Assembly (NCBI RefSeq): GCF_014654205.1
Contig: NZ_BNAW01000002.1
Span: 186,001 to 250,000, forward strand
Length of the DNA stretch: 64,000 nucleotides
Direction of reading: 5' to 3'
Source: Amycolatopsis bullii
GTDB lineage: Bacteria; Actinomycetota; Actinomycetes; Mycobacteriales; Pseudonocardiaceae
The position numbers and the translations under genes were made by a program. Of this stretch, positions 1 through 8,600 are shown one piece after another (position 1 is the first letter of the stretch; every line of letters starts with the position of its first letter). The notes beneath the pieces were generated by a model. It saw only the letters and a program-made list of their open reading frames with translations. It ran no database searches and was not told the origin of the DNA.

Positions 1-1
1 G

Positions 2-190
2 GTGGACCCGCAGGCCAACACCGTCCACGCGCACGAGCTCATCCCCCGCTCGGAACTGACGCTCTACGACCACGTCGTCCGGAACGGTCACCAGTTCCCC
101 GGTCACTGGTCGTGGATCTACGTCGCCCGCAACGATCCGAGCACCGGCGGCACCCACGTCTGGCAGTGGATGGCGCGGAAGCACCGGTGA
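2..190 (+). CDS. C-terminal end of an unknown protein (5' truncated by window edge)
   Basis: The reading frame is open from the first base and stops with TGA at 188-190, so only the last 62 or so residues are present. They are rich in His and Trp and end in a WQWMARKHR-like tail. I do not recognise a family from this fragment. The next gene converges on it from the other strand with only 16 bases between stop codons, so this is a gene end and not a small complete gene. The GTG at base 2 need not be the true start. Confidence 0.55.
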   Translation: MDPQANTVHAHELIPRSELTLYDHVVRNGHQFPGHWSWIYVARNDPSTGGTHVWQWMARKHR

Positions 191-206
191 CCGGCCGGGT
201 CCTCGG

Positions 207-938
207 CTAGGGACCCGGCTCCCCGCCGAGGGCCCGGTACACCGGCCGGAGCAGTTCGGCGACGTCTTCGCCGCCCACGGTGATCGCGAACGGCGGAACC
301 TGGTCCAGGAGCGCGTCGGCCGGCGTTCGCGGCCCGTGCAGCGGCGCCGCGCCGCCCACCCCCGGGGCCGGCCCGCAGTCGAAGAAGGTGTCCATGACTT
401 CGGTCAGCGGCGGAGCCGTGTCGGCGGGATCGAGCGGTTCGGCGGAGACGAGCCGGTTCTTCAGCTCCTCGAGCAGCGCCTCACGGGTCCGGCCGCGCAG
501 TGCGAGGATGGTGAACGGATCTTCCGCGACCCGCCCGACGAGCGCGGAGAACACGGCGTTCAGGTGACCGCACGGGACCTCGGCGTCCGGGCAGGTGCAG
601 TCCAGTGACACCTCCCGCGCCGAAGACGGGAACAACGGCAGGCGGACCCGCTTGAAGGTCTGTTCGACCTCCCGGGGCAGTTCGCCGCCGAGCAGCAGGA
701 CGGTCGACGACGCTTGGGCGGCCAGGGCCTGGGTGATCGCCGCCCAGTCCGCTTTCCCGAACGCCGTCAACCCGATTCTCACCGTGTGCCGGCGACCGTC
801 GTCGACCTCGGCGTCGACACGCCCGGCGCCGACCTCCAAGGACACCACGCGGCCCTGGCCGGGTGCGGGCAGCAGGACACCGATCGCCGTCAGCGCCCGG
901 AGGAACCGGGCCGGCCACCACGGGAGCGGCTCACTCAT
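207..938 (-). CDS. SWIM zinc finger protein
   Basis: A 243-residue protein whose centre holds a SWIM zinc finger: C114, C116, C123 and H125 in the CxCx(n)CxH pattern (DCTCPDAEVPCGH). SWIM domains bind DNA or proteins. In actinobacteria this family is repeatedly encoded directly after an SNF2 helicase, as here: the ATG at 936-938 overlaps the helicase stop by 8 bases, so the two are translationally coupled and probably act together. No enzymatic motif is visible. The role is inferred from pairing, most likely chromatin-like remodelling or nucleic-acid targeting of the helicase. Confidence 0.85.
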   Translation of the reverse strand: MSEPLPWWPARFLRALTAIGVLLPAPGQGRVVSLEVGAGRVDAEVDDGRRHTVRIGLTAFGKADWAAITQALAAQASSTVLLLGGELPREVEQTFKRVRLPLFPSSAREVSLDCTCPDAEVPCGHLNAVFSALVGRVAEDPFTILALRGRTREALLEELKNRLVSAEPLDPADTAPPLTEVMDTFFDCGPAPGVGGAAPLHGPRTPADALLDQVPPFAITVGGEDVAELLRPVYRALGGEPGP

Positions 939-3900
939 CGAGCGCCTCCTCCCCCAGGGTGAGCACTCCGCGCAGGGCGTCCGTGGACAGCTCGGTCAGC
1001 AGGCCTTCGCCCTCGCCGACGACCATGCCCGCGAGCGCGCGTTTCCTGCTGATCAGGGTCTCGATGCGGTCCTCGATGGTGCCCGGGCAGACGAACTTCC
1101 GGACCTGGACGGTGCGGCCCTGCCCGATCCGGAACGCGCGGTCGGTGGCCTGGTTCTCCACGGCCGGGTTCCACCAGCGGTCCAGGTGCAGCACCTGGGT
1201 GGCGGCGGTCAGCGTGAGCCCGGACCCGCCGGCCTTGAGCGACAGCAGCAGGATCCTCGGTCCGTCGCCGGACTGGAAGCGTTCCACGATTGCGTCGCGC
1301 GCCCCTTGGGCCAGGCCCCCGTGCAAGAACCCGACTTCGGCACCGAGCCGGTCCGACAGGTGGGGCACGAGCAGGTGGCCGAACTCGGTGTACTGCGTGA
1401 AACACAGCGCCCGGTCGCCCGAAGCCAGGATTTCCGCCAGGACCTCTTCGAGGCGGTTGACCTTGCCGGACCGCTGCCCGATCGGGGAGCCGTCGTGCAG
1501 CAGGTGCGCGGGGTGGTTGCAGACCTGCTTGAGCTTCGTGATGGCGGCGAGCACGTTGCCGCGGCGCTTGATGCCGTGGGTGGTCTCGATCTTCGTCATC
1601 ATCTCGTCGACGATCGCGCTGTACAACGTGCCCTGTTCGCGGGTGAGCCGGTACTCCTGCCGGATTTCGATCTTGTCCGGCAGCTCGGGGACGATCGCGG
1701 GGTCGGTCTTCACCCGGCGCAGCAGGTACGGCTGCGTCAGCCGGCGCAACGCGGCGGCCGTGGCGGTGTCGCCCCGGCGCTCGATCGGGACCGCGAACCG
1801 GCGCCGGAACTCGAACCTGCTGCCGAGCAGTCCGGGGTTGAGCAGGTCCAGCACCGACCACAGATCGGCCAGCCGGTTCTCCACCGGGGTGCCGGTCAGC
1901 GCGAGCCGGTGCTCGGCCGTGAGCCGCCGCACGGCCTTGGCCGTCGCGGTGTCGGCGTTCTTGATGGCGTGCGCTTCGTCGAGCACCAGGCGTCGCCAGG
2001 TGAACGCCTCGAATTCGGTGGCGTCCCGGGTGGCGGTGGCGTAGGTCGTGACGACGAGGTCGGCGGCGGCGACCTGCCCGGCGAGCGTGTCCCCGTGCCC
2101 GCGCGCACTGCCGTGGTGGGCGAGGACCCGCAGGTCCGGGGCGAAGTGCGCCGCCTCCCGCTGCCACATGCCGACCAGCGACACCGGGCACAGCACCAAC
2201 GTCGGACGGCGCTCGCCCTCCGCCCGCTCGGCGGTCTCGAGCGCCAGCGTCTGGACGGTTTTGCCCAGCCCCATGTCGTCGGCCAGGCACGCACCGAGCC
2301 CCAGCGCCGCCATGAACGCCAGCCAGGCGACCCCCCGCTCCTGGTAGGGACGCAGCGTGGCGCGGAACGACGGCGGCGGCGCGACCGGCCGCACGGTCCG
2401 GTCGACCCGCTCGGCCAGGACGTCGCCGACCCAGCCGTCGGCGCGGACGTCGGTGACCGGCAGCGGCGTCTCCGTCCCGAGGCGGACGAGCTCCAGCAGC
2501 TCGGCCGCGGTGGGGCGCCGGGTTCGCCGGTGCGGGTCGCGGCGCAGGAATTCGAGACCGGCCCGGAGCCGGTCGGCGTCGACGCTGATCCACCGGCCCC
2601 GCAGCCGGACCAGCGGGGTTTTCGCCGCGACGAGCTTGGCCAGTGTTTCTTGGCCGATTTCCTCGTCGCCCACCGCGATCGACCAGTGGAACGCGGCCAG
2701 CTCGTCGCGGCCCACCCGGCTGCGGGTGACGACCTGCTCGGTCGGTGAGCTGCGGACGGAAAGCCGCAGGCCGAGCCGGCGCCTGCCGTCCCAGGTGGCC
2801 GGGAGCTGCACTTCGAACCCGGCTTCGACCAGCCGGGGCGCGCCCACGGTGAGGAACCGTTCGGCTTCCTCGACGGTCAGGTCGTGCTCGGACGGCCGGG
2901 TCCGGCGCAACGCCGGCGCCAGCATCGGCTCCACCAGCGCGGCGCGGCCGAGTTCGGCGACGAGCAGGCCCCTCGGATCCCGGACCAGCCCGTTCGCCCC
3001 GCCCGACCAGATCTGCCCGGCCGGCAGCAGCAGGCTCGGATCGGCCGTGGCACGCAGGAGGAACTGCAGCTGCCACTTGGTGCCGTCGCCGGTCTGGTCG
3101 TCGGGATCGTCCGCCTCCGGCGGGCGCAAGGTGCCGACTTCGGCCAGCCGGAAGCAGGCCCGGCCGTCGACGACGTCGGTGTCCGCGACCTCGTCCCACT
3201 TCGCGACGGCGTCGGCCAGCACCCGGAGCTCCTCCAGCGGCAGCTCGACGCGGGGATCGCCGCCCGGCAGGGCGGACAGCCACACCCCGGCCGGGCCGCG
3301 GCCCCCGCGCAGCCCGACCGGCGGATCCGCCCGCGCCAGCCGGTCCCGGACCGCCGTGTCGACCAGGGCGTGCAAGGCGTCGGTGACGAGCGCGCGCGGC
3401 GAGGCCCCGGTGAGCGGCGCGATCTGCTCGGCCCGCCCGACCGGGGGCAAGGCCGCGACCAGCGCCTCGAACGCGGCGAAGTCCACGCCCTGCAGCACCG
3501 GGCGCCACCGGGCCTCCGCCGCGTCGCCCCGCCGGACCAGCGTCGGCAGCACCCGGCCGCGGCGCACCAGATCCGTGGCCAGGCGGGCCACCGCCTTCAG
3601 GTGGGTGACCGAACCGCCGTAGGAGGCCGCGTCGTCGAGATCGTCCAGCTCGGCCGCGTCCACGACCAACGCCGGCACCGACCACGGCCGCAGCGACGGC
3701 GCCGGGCCACGCGGTTTGCGGCCGTCCCCCAGCTCGGCGGCGGCGAGCGGCCGGCTCGCCCGCGACGGCAGCAGCAACGTCACCGACGTGGGCTTGCCGG
3801 GGTGCAGAGCGGTCAGGTCCGCGCTGGAGACCGCGAACGGGTGCGCCAGCGCGATCCGCGCCGGACGGCTCGACGTGCCCGCCGGGACGCGGTCGCGCTC

Positions 3901-3987
3901 CGCCCAGAGAAGCAGGCCTCGGTCCGGAGACCACAGAGCGTGCACCAAGGGCAAGGTCTGAGGCTCCTTCGTCCGGTCCGGGTTCAC
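931..3987 (-). CDS. SNF2-family DEAD/DEAH helicase
   Basis: About 1018 residues. The N-terminal half is the poorly conserved region found in bacterial SNF2 proteins of the HelZ type. The ATPase core follows: Walker A DDMGLGKT near residue 573, the DEAH box (LVLDEAHAIKN) near 670, TGTPVEN (motif III) soon after, and helicase motif VI (QATDRAFRIGQ) near 949. It is a double-stranded DNA translocase that moves or remodels protein-DNA complexes. I chose GTG at 3985-3987 because the frame extends to 4194 only by overlapping the VOC gene in a sequence of different composition; another nearby start is possible. It is coupled to the downstream SWIM gene by an 8-base overlap. Confidence 0.88.
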   Translation of the reverse strand: MNPDRTKEPQTLPLVHALWSPDRGLLLWAERDRVPAGTSSRPARIALAHPFAVSSADLTALHPGKPTSVTLLLPSRASRPLAAAELGDGRKPRGPAPSLRPWSVPALVVDAAELDDLDDAASYGGSVTHLKAVARLATDLVRRGRVLPTLVRRGDAAEARWRPVLQGVDFAAFEALVAALPPVGRAEQIAPLTGASPRALVTDALHALVDTAVRDRLARADPPVGLRGGRGPAGVWLSALPGGDPRVELPLEELRVLADAVAKWDEVADTDVVDGRACFRLAEVGTLRPPEADDPDDQTGDGTKWQLQFLLRATADPSLLLPAGQIWSGGANGLVRDPRGLLVAELGRAALVEPMLAPALRRTRPSEHDLTVEEAERFLTVGAPRLVEAGFEVQLPATWDGRRRLGLRLSVRSSPTEQVVTRSRVGRDELAAFHWSIAVGDEEIGQETLAKLVAAKTPLVRLRGRWISVDADRLRAGLEFLRRDPHRRTRRPTAAELLELVRLGTETPLPVTDVRADGWVGDVLAERVDRTVRPVAPPPSFRATLRPYQERGVAWLAFMAALGLGACLADDMGLGKTVQTLALETAERAEGERRPTLVLCPVSLVGMWQREAAHFAPDLRVLAHHGSARGHGDTLAGQVAAADLVVTTYATATRDATEFEAFTWRRLVLDEAHAIKNADTATAKAVRRLTAEHRLALTGTPVENRLADLWSVLDLLNPGLLGSRFEFRRRFAVPIERRGDTATAAALRRLTQPYLLRRVKTDPAIVPELPDKIEIRQEYRLTREQGTLYSAIVDEMMTKIETTHGIKRRGNVLAAITKLKQVCNHPAHLLHDGSPIGQRSGKVNRLEEVLAEILASGDRALCFTQYTEFGHLLVPHLSDRLGAEVGFLHGGLAQGARDAIVERFQSGDGPRILLLSLKAGGSGLTLTAATQVLHLDRWWNPAVENQATDRAFRIGQGRTVQVRKFVCPGTIEDRIETLISRKRALAGMVVGEGEGLLTELSTDALRGVLTLGEEALDE

Positions 3988-4034
3988 CGCCGATCGTCGC
4001 ACAGCCGGCGGAGAGGGCGCCGCCGCGTTCGCCG

Positions 4035-4550
4035 CTACGAGGTGATCACCGCGCTCGCGCGGCCCCGGGCCCGGCCGCTCAGTTCGGCGTCGAGGGTTTC
4101 CTGGGCGAACCGCATCTGCTCCTGGTACCGGGGCTCGCCCAGCCGGCGCATGCCTTCGTCCGGGGCCACCGTTTCGACGGAGGCGGTGATCCACCAGATG
4201 TTGCCGAACGGGTCGCGGACCCGGCCGCCGCGCTGGCCGAAGGCGTTGTCCGTCAACGCGGTCACCTCGCGGGCTCCCGCCTGCAGCGCGGCAGCGAACG
4301 CGACGTCGGCGTCGGGCACGAAGACGCGCAACAGCGACGGCAGGCCGGGCCAGTCCTCGTGCTGGTCGAACGCGAGCACGACCGTGTCGCCGATCCGGAT
4401 CTCGGCGTGCCCGATGCTGCCGTCCTCCAGGGGCACCCGGCCCAGTTCGACGCCGTCGAAGGCCGCGGTGACGAAGTCCAGCAGCGCTCCGGTGTCCTTG
4501 GTGACGATCCAGGGCGCGACCGTGGTGTAGCCGTCAGGGGTGGCAGTCAT
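4035..4550 (-). CDS. VOC (glyoxalase/PhnB-like) family protein
   Basis: 171 residues with the paired beta-alpha-beta-beta-beta units of the vicinal oxygen chelate fold. The first starts at VAPWIVTKDTGALLDFVTAA; the second includes the characteristic RVRDPFGNIWWI strand near residue 120. This fold serves glyoxalases, antibiotic-binding proteins and PhnB-like proteins of unknown substrate, and the sequence alone does not decide between them. The ATG at 4550 is preceded by AAAGGA. A short palindrome overlapping its -10 region suggests repression by a separately encoded regulator. Confidence 0.85.
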   Translation of the reverse strand: MTATPDGYTTVAPWIVTKDTGALLDFVTAAFDGVELGRVPLEDGSIGHAEIRIGDTVVLAFDQHEDWPGLPSLLRVFVPDADVAFAAALQAGAREVTALTDNAFGQRGGRVRDPFGNIWWITASVETVAPDEGMRRLGEPRYQEQMRFAQETLDAELSGRARGRASAVITS

Positions 4551-4563
4551 CGGAAGTCCTTTC

Positions 4564-4583
4564 GCGTGGGTGATCCCACGCTA
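4564..4583 (-). promoter_or_regulatory. Palindrome overlapping the -10 of the VOC gene
   Basis: GCGTGGG (4564-4570) and CCCACGC (4575-4581) form a perfect 7-bp inverted repeat with a 4-base centre. On the minus strand TAGCGT (4583-4578) is a plausible -10 hexamer lying inside the repeat, about 28 bases before the ATG. No good -35 is seen. A repressor bound here would block initiation. The same repeat could instead fold in the leader just before the ribosome binding site. Confidence 0.45.
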
Positions 4584-4668
4584 AGGACCAAATAGGTCAG
4601 ATCGTGTCCTCAAGTCCTCCGTCGCAACGCCTGGGAATCCCGGAGGTACCGGGCCGGCTCACCGTGGG

Positions 4669-6828
4669 TCAGCGTCCGCCGGCCGTCGGAGTGGGCGGCG
4701 TGGTGCCGGTGCGTTCGTCGCCGTAGCTCAGCCAGGTCCCGATCGGGGCGCGTTGCCCGACGCCCGGACGGCGGTAGTCGCACACGCCGCCGGGGAACGC
4801 CTCCCGCAGGCGTTGCCGCTCCGCCGCGGTGAAAGCGACCGGGTAGTCGCGGAAGTCCAGGGGCTTCAGGCGGCACTTCAGCACGTCGAGGGCCAGGCTC
4901 TCACCCGCGACCATCCGGGGGTTGGCCGCCACCGGGTACTGCGCGCCGCACTGCCCGCTCGCCGGGTACGTCAACTTCTCGGTGATCCGCAATGCGGGCG
5001 ACAGGTAGCAGCCGTCGCCGAGGTCGGCCGGGCGGTTGGCCAGCACCTTCTGCCGGCGGCTCCGGTGGGAACCGTCCGCGTCGATCGCGGTGAGCCAGCG
5101 GTCCATGGCGTCGAGTTCGTAGGCACTGGCGGCCGCCGCTTCGGCCGGGGTGGCGTGGTTTTCGATGATCACCTGGTTGCCGGCGGTGCCGTTGGCGCGC
5201 AAAAGGCGTTGCCGCAGCACGTAGGACCATTCGGTGGTGTGGATGTCGTTGCCGAACCCGGCGAAGTCGAGGTCGGTCCGCTGGTCGATGATCGGCGTCT
5301 CCCGCAGGCCTTGCGACGCGGAGTTCACGATGTCCTCGGCGTACACCGCGTCGAGGGCCTTCGGGTCGGCCACGATCCGTTGCGGCACGGGCGTTCCGGT
5401 GTGGTCCAGGCCGCCGATCGCGGAGTTGAGGTCCACGAACTGGGCCGCGGTGATCGTCCCGGCCTTCAGCGCGGCCAGGCCGTACTGCACACCCGTGGTG
5501 TCCAGCGGGCTGCGCACGAACCCGGTCCGCGGGTCCCGGCCGAGCTGGTTGACCAGCTGTTCATTGGAGTTGCACTTCACCCCGCCCGGGTTGGTGACCG
5601 GGTCCCACCGCGCCGCGACCGGGATGGCCGCGTTGCAGCTGCCGGTGGCGGTGGCGCGGCTGGCGAAGGTCTTGTCCCAAGAGACGCACGTGTCGTAGCT
5701 GGCAAAACCCGCGACGGCCTGCTTCTGCGCCGCGGTGAACGACGCGCCCGGGCCGGCGAAGTACCGCTCCAGCAGGCGGCAGTCCGAGACCGGGCCACCC
5801 GTGCTCAGCGGGTCGGGGAACGACACGCCGGGGATGATGCCGTCGACGATGCCGGGGTAGTTCTCCGCGATGTCGTACTGCTGGATCGCCCCGCCCGAGC
5901 CACCCCAGCCGATGGTGTGCGCGATCGGGCCGTAGGTCTCGGCGAAGTGCTCCTTGACCATCATCGCCGCTTCGGCCGAAATGATCGGGCTGCAGTTGTT
6001 GTCGAGCACGTTGAGGGTCGAAGACGCAACGGCGTAGCCGCGGGCCAGGAACAGGTCGTTCAGCACCCCGCCGGTCGAGCTGCCCTGGTGGTAGCCCGCG
6101 TTGCAGCCGCCGCCGAAGGTGTAGACCAGCCTCCCGTTCCAGCCGCCCTCCGGCGCGAGGGGCGACGGCTCGCCGTCGTAGAGCGCCGCGATCTCGTAGA
6201 CGGCGCGGTCGATCGTGCCGCGCTCGACGCGGACCACGTACGGCACCGCGTGGCCGCCGACCGTGGCCGTCGCCAGGTCCGCGGGCCGGGCTGCCGGGTC
6301 CGCGAGCGGCGCGAACGTCCCGGCGGTCGTCCGGTACTGGTAGCTCACCTGCGTCGGCGCACTGCACAACGGCTGCGTCGCCGCGGGCAGGCCGAACGCC
6401 TGGGTCTCGCAGTAGAACGGGAGCTGCTGCGCGCCGGAGAAGACGGGGCCGGTGATCGGGTGGTTGGTGACGCGCAGGGTCGCCCGCCGGTCCGGGCCGG
6501 GCCCGCTCGCCCGGGCTCTCAGGTCGTTGGCACCGTCGCGCAGGCCGGTCACCAGGCCGAGGAGGCTGCCGTCCGGCTGTGCGCGGAAGCTCGAGGTGAC
6601 GTCGTGGCCGTTGGCGCTGACGGTGACCCGCCGTTCCGCCGGAACGACCCTGACCAGAATCTGTCCCCCGCTGACGAGCGCCGCCCGCGGGTTCGACACG
6701 GTCTCGATCGTCAACTGCCGCCCCGGCGGGTTTCCGGGCGCCGCCACCGCGGTCGCGGATCCCAGCAGGAGGACGGGCGCGGCGAGGGCCGCCACCACGG
6801 CGGATGAGCGCACAGCACGGTCTGCCAC
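4669..6828 (-). CDS. Secreted DUF6351 family alpha/beta-hydrolase-like protein
   Basis: About 719 residues. The chosen GTG (6826-6828) gives a Sec signal peptide: VADRAVRSS, a hydrophobic stretch, then AVAAPG as a likely cleavage site near residue 30. A GGAG-type ribosome site lies about 9 bases upstream; the longer frame to 7146 has no signal and overlaps the next gene. Inside, FGGGCNAGYHQG looks like an oxyanion-hole loop, and GWGGSGGAIQ near residue 310 is a GxSxG-type nucleophile elbow, so the family is probably an exported serine hydrolase or esterase. The substrate is unknown; related large secreted hydrolases act on tannins or polyester oligomers. Confidence 0.82.
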   Translation of the reverse strand: MADRAVRSSAVVAALAAPVLLLGSATAVAAPGNPPGRQLTIETVSNPRAALVSGGQILVRVVPAERRVTVSANGHDVTSSFRAQPDGSLLGLVTGLRDGANDLRARASGPGPDRRATLRVTNHPITGPVFSGAQQLPFYCETQAFGLPAATQPLCSAPTQVSYQYRTTAGTFAPLADPAARPADLATATVGGHAVPYVVRVERGTIDRAVYEIAALYDGEPSPLAPEGGWNGRLVYTFGGGCNAGYHQGSSTGGVLNDLFLARGYAVASSTLNVLDNNCSPIISAEAAMMVKEHFAETYGPIAHTIGWGGSGGAIQQYDIAENYPGIVDGIIPGVSFPDPLSTGGPVSDCRLLERYFAGPGASFTAAQKQAVAGFASYDTCVSWDKTFASRATATGSCNAAIPVAARWDPVTNPGGVKCNSNEQLVNQLGRDPRTGFVRSPLDTTGVQYGLAALKAGTITAAQFVDLNSAIGGLDHTGTPVPQRIVADPKALDAVYAEDIVNSASQGLRETPIIDQRTDLDFAGFGNDIHTTEWSYVLRQRLLRANGTAGNQVIIENHATPAEAAAASAYELDAMDRWLTAIDADGSHRSRRQKVLANRPADLGDGCYLSPALRITEKLTYPASGQCGAQYPVAANPRMVAGESLALDVLKCRLKPLDFRDYPVAFTAAERQRLREAFPGGVCDYRRPGVGQRAPIGTWLSYGDERTGTTPPTPTAGGR

Positions 6829-6991
6829 CGGAGACTCCGCTCGCTCGTGGCATCGCGTCGTCGCGACACCGGGCAGCTGTCGGTATAGCACCTGCGGCCC
6901 GGCCGGAACAACGGCCGAAGTTCGCTGGGAATATCCGTTTCCCGCCCGCCGGCAGGCGACCGGGGCTACCATCGCGGTCGGGGGTGGTCGC

Positions 6992-7372
6992 ATGGATCCG
7001 GGTCCGCACGACGAAGGTACCGCCGCCGGCTTCCGGGCCGATCTGATCAGCATGGAGCAGATGCGGCAGAAGCTGGTCGAGGTGCGGGACCACTTCCAGG
7101 CCAAGGTCGACCGGCTGGGCGGCTTGGAGAGCAGCCTCCAGTTCACGTTCTTCGGTGGCCACGCGGGCGAGACCGGCGCCTTCCAGGCGAGCTACCAGGC
7201 TTTCGGCCGGGAGTGGGTCAAGGACTTCCACCGGATGCTCGCCCTCGACCAGCTGTTCGTCGGCCTGATCGACGAACACGGCGAGGCGGTCAAGCAGGCG
7301 ATCAAGCTGTACGCCGATTCCGACGACTCCGCGCGGTCGCAGCTTCACGACATCCTGGGCAAGATGGGGTAA
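6992..7372 (+). CDS. WXG100/ESX-type small helical protein
   Basis: 126 residues, almost wholly helical by composition, with FFGGHAGETGAFQASYQAFG in the position where ESX-secreted proteins have a helical-hairpin turn. The canonical WxG is absent; GREWVKDFHRM follows instead. The ATG at 6992 is preceded by GGGGGTGG. The small size, lack of a signal peptide and lack of membrane segments fit an ESX (type VII) substrate or its chaperone-like partner. The stop lies 14 bases before the next start, so the two genes form an operon, as ESX substrates usually do. No ESX core gene lies in the window. Confidence 0.6.
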   Translation: MDPGPHDEGTAAGFRADLISMEQMRQKLVEVRDHFQAKVDRLGGLESSLQFTFFGGHAGETGAFQASYQAFGREWVKDFHRMLALDQLFVGLIDEHGEAVKQAIKLYADSDDSARSQLHDILGKMG

Positions 7373-7386
7373 CCCTAGGGGGAATC

Positions 7387-8481
7387 ATGACACTCGAGTG
7401 GCCACCGCCACCGGATGCGAAGGCGGGCAGGCTGCTGGCCGAGGTGGACGTCACCGAGCTGCCGCACGCCGCGCCGTTTTCCGCGTGCCTGGAGGCACTG
7501 GCGGCCAGTACCGAGGTCTACGCGTGGGTTCCGTGCATCGCGAACGTCAACGGGCGGGTGCAGGAGCTCCACAACCACGGCGTTCCCCATCGCGACTACA
7601 AGCCGTCTTCGATTCCGGTGGCGACTCCGGACGCCTACCAGAACGCCGCGGCCAAGCCGGAGTTCCTGCACACGGTGCTCCAGCACCTCGGCACGACCCC
7701 GGAACACTGCCTGGCCTTCGCCGAGGTGCTCTGCGGGCAGGACCTGAACATGGGCGGGACGGTGACCGAAGACCAGGAAGGGTACGTCACGCCGATCGAC
7801 TGGGCGTACTACAACCTCGCGTTCTTCAAACAGGGAGACGACGGCTCGGCTTCGGGCGACGTCAAGGAGTCCCTGGCCGACCTGGGACAGATCACCAGCG
7901 CCCAGACGGCGGTGACCCACGCGGACTGGAGCGGTCCCGCCAAGGACGCCGCCGTGCGGAAGTTCGCCGAGCTGGTGAATTTCGTCATCTACGTCCGCGG
8001 GCCGATGTACGCGGAGTTCGGTGCGACGCTGATCGCGTACGCCGCATTGGTGAAGGCGGCCAGGAACCAGCTCGACGGGATCATGGCGCAGACGGTCGCG
8101 GCCATGCGCCGTCTCGAAGCCTCCAACAGCGGCGATGTGGTCAAGGCCCTGGCGGTCCTGCTCACCTTGGCCGGCTTCCTCCCGGCGCTCCCGTACAGCA
8201 TTTCGTTCGGGATCGCGGCAGCCTCCGCCGTCGTTTCGGCGATCGATTCGAAGGCCAAGGAAAAGGCACCCCCGGCGGAAATCGCGATTCCCGCCGATCG
8301 GGCCCAGTCGTGCGTGGACATCCTCCGCTGGTACCTCGACGAGGCCCGTGCCACGTGCGAGGCCCTGGCCGACGGGGTCACGAAGCTGACGAAGCGCCGG
8401 GTCGAACTGCTCGACGAGGTGCTGCGCACCGTGCCGGAGGCCAACCCCGTGCCGGACGTGCTCAAGGCGCTTCCGGCCTGA
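7387..8481 (+). CDS. Partner protein of the ESX-type gene, function unknown
   Basis: 364 residues starting at ATG 7387 with a GGGGGAA site upstream. The N-terminal half has mixed composition with conserved-looking HNHGVPHRDYKPSS and LCGQDLNMGG segments. The C-terminal half is helical with one hydrophobic stretch near residues 250-285 (LAVLLTLAGFLPALPYSISFG) that could insert in membrane, followed by a charged helical tail. The arrangement recalls LXG/WXG-associated effectors or pore-forming helical proteins, but I recognise no catalytic domain. Co-transcription with the WXG100-like gene is the best clue: likely secreted with it or interacting with it. Confidence 0.6.
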   Translation: MTLEWPPPPDAKAGRLLAEVDVTELPHAAPFSACLEALAASTEVYAWVPCIANVNGRVQELHNHGVPHRDYKPSSIPVATPDAYQNAAAKPEFLHTVLQHLGTTPEHCLAFAEVLCGQDLNMGGTVTEDQEGYVTPIDWAYYNLAFFKQGDDGSASGDVKESLADLGQITSAQTAVTHADWSGPAKDAAVRKFAELVNFVIYVRGPMYAEFGATLIAYAALVKAARNQLDGIMAQTVAAMRRLEASNSGDVVKALAVLLTLAGFLPALPYSISFGIAAASAVVSAIDSKAKEKAPPAEIAIPADRAQSCVDILRWYLDEARATCEALADGVTKLTKRRVELLDEVLRTVPEANPVPDVLKALPA

Positions 8482-8542
8482 GGACAGCCGGTCGGCCGGG
8501 TGCTCCGCCCTGCCGATGCCGATGCCGATGTCCATGCCACCG

Positions 8543-8586
8543 CACCTCCAGCCGGGGAGCGCGAACTCCCCGGCTTTCCGGAGGTG
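8543..8586. terminator. Nested hairpin terminator between convergent genes
   Basis: An inner stem AGCCGGGGAG (8550-8559) pairs perfectly with CTCCCCGGCT (8566-8575) around a 6-base loop and is followed by TTT. An outer 7-bp stem CACCTCC / GGAGGTG (8543-8549 / 8580-8586) encloses it. It sits between the ends of the 7387 and 8601 genes and can serve both strands. Confidence 0.75.
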
Positions 8587-8600
8587 GGTTCAGGCGGTCC

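Noticed and set aside
595..2748. 717-codon plus-strand open frame opposite the SNF2/SWIM genes
   Set aside because: It is the high-GC mirror of the helicase gene: Arg/Gln/Pro-rich, no domain, no ribosome site, while the minus strand shows all helicase motifs.
8512..8530. Triple GCCGAT repeat as a regulatory iteron
   Set aside because: Only three short copies directly downstream of a gene end; likely slippage without function.
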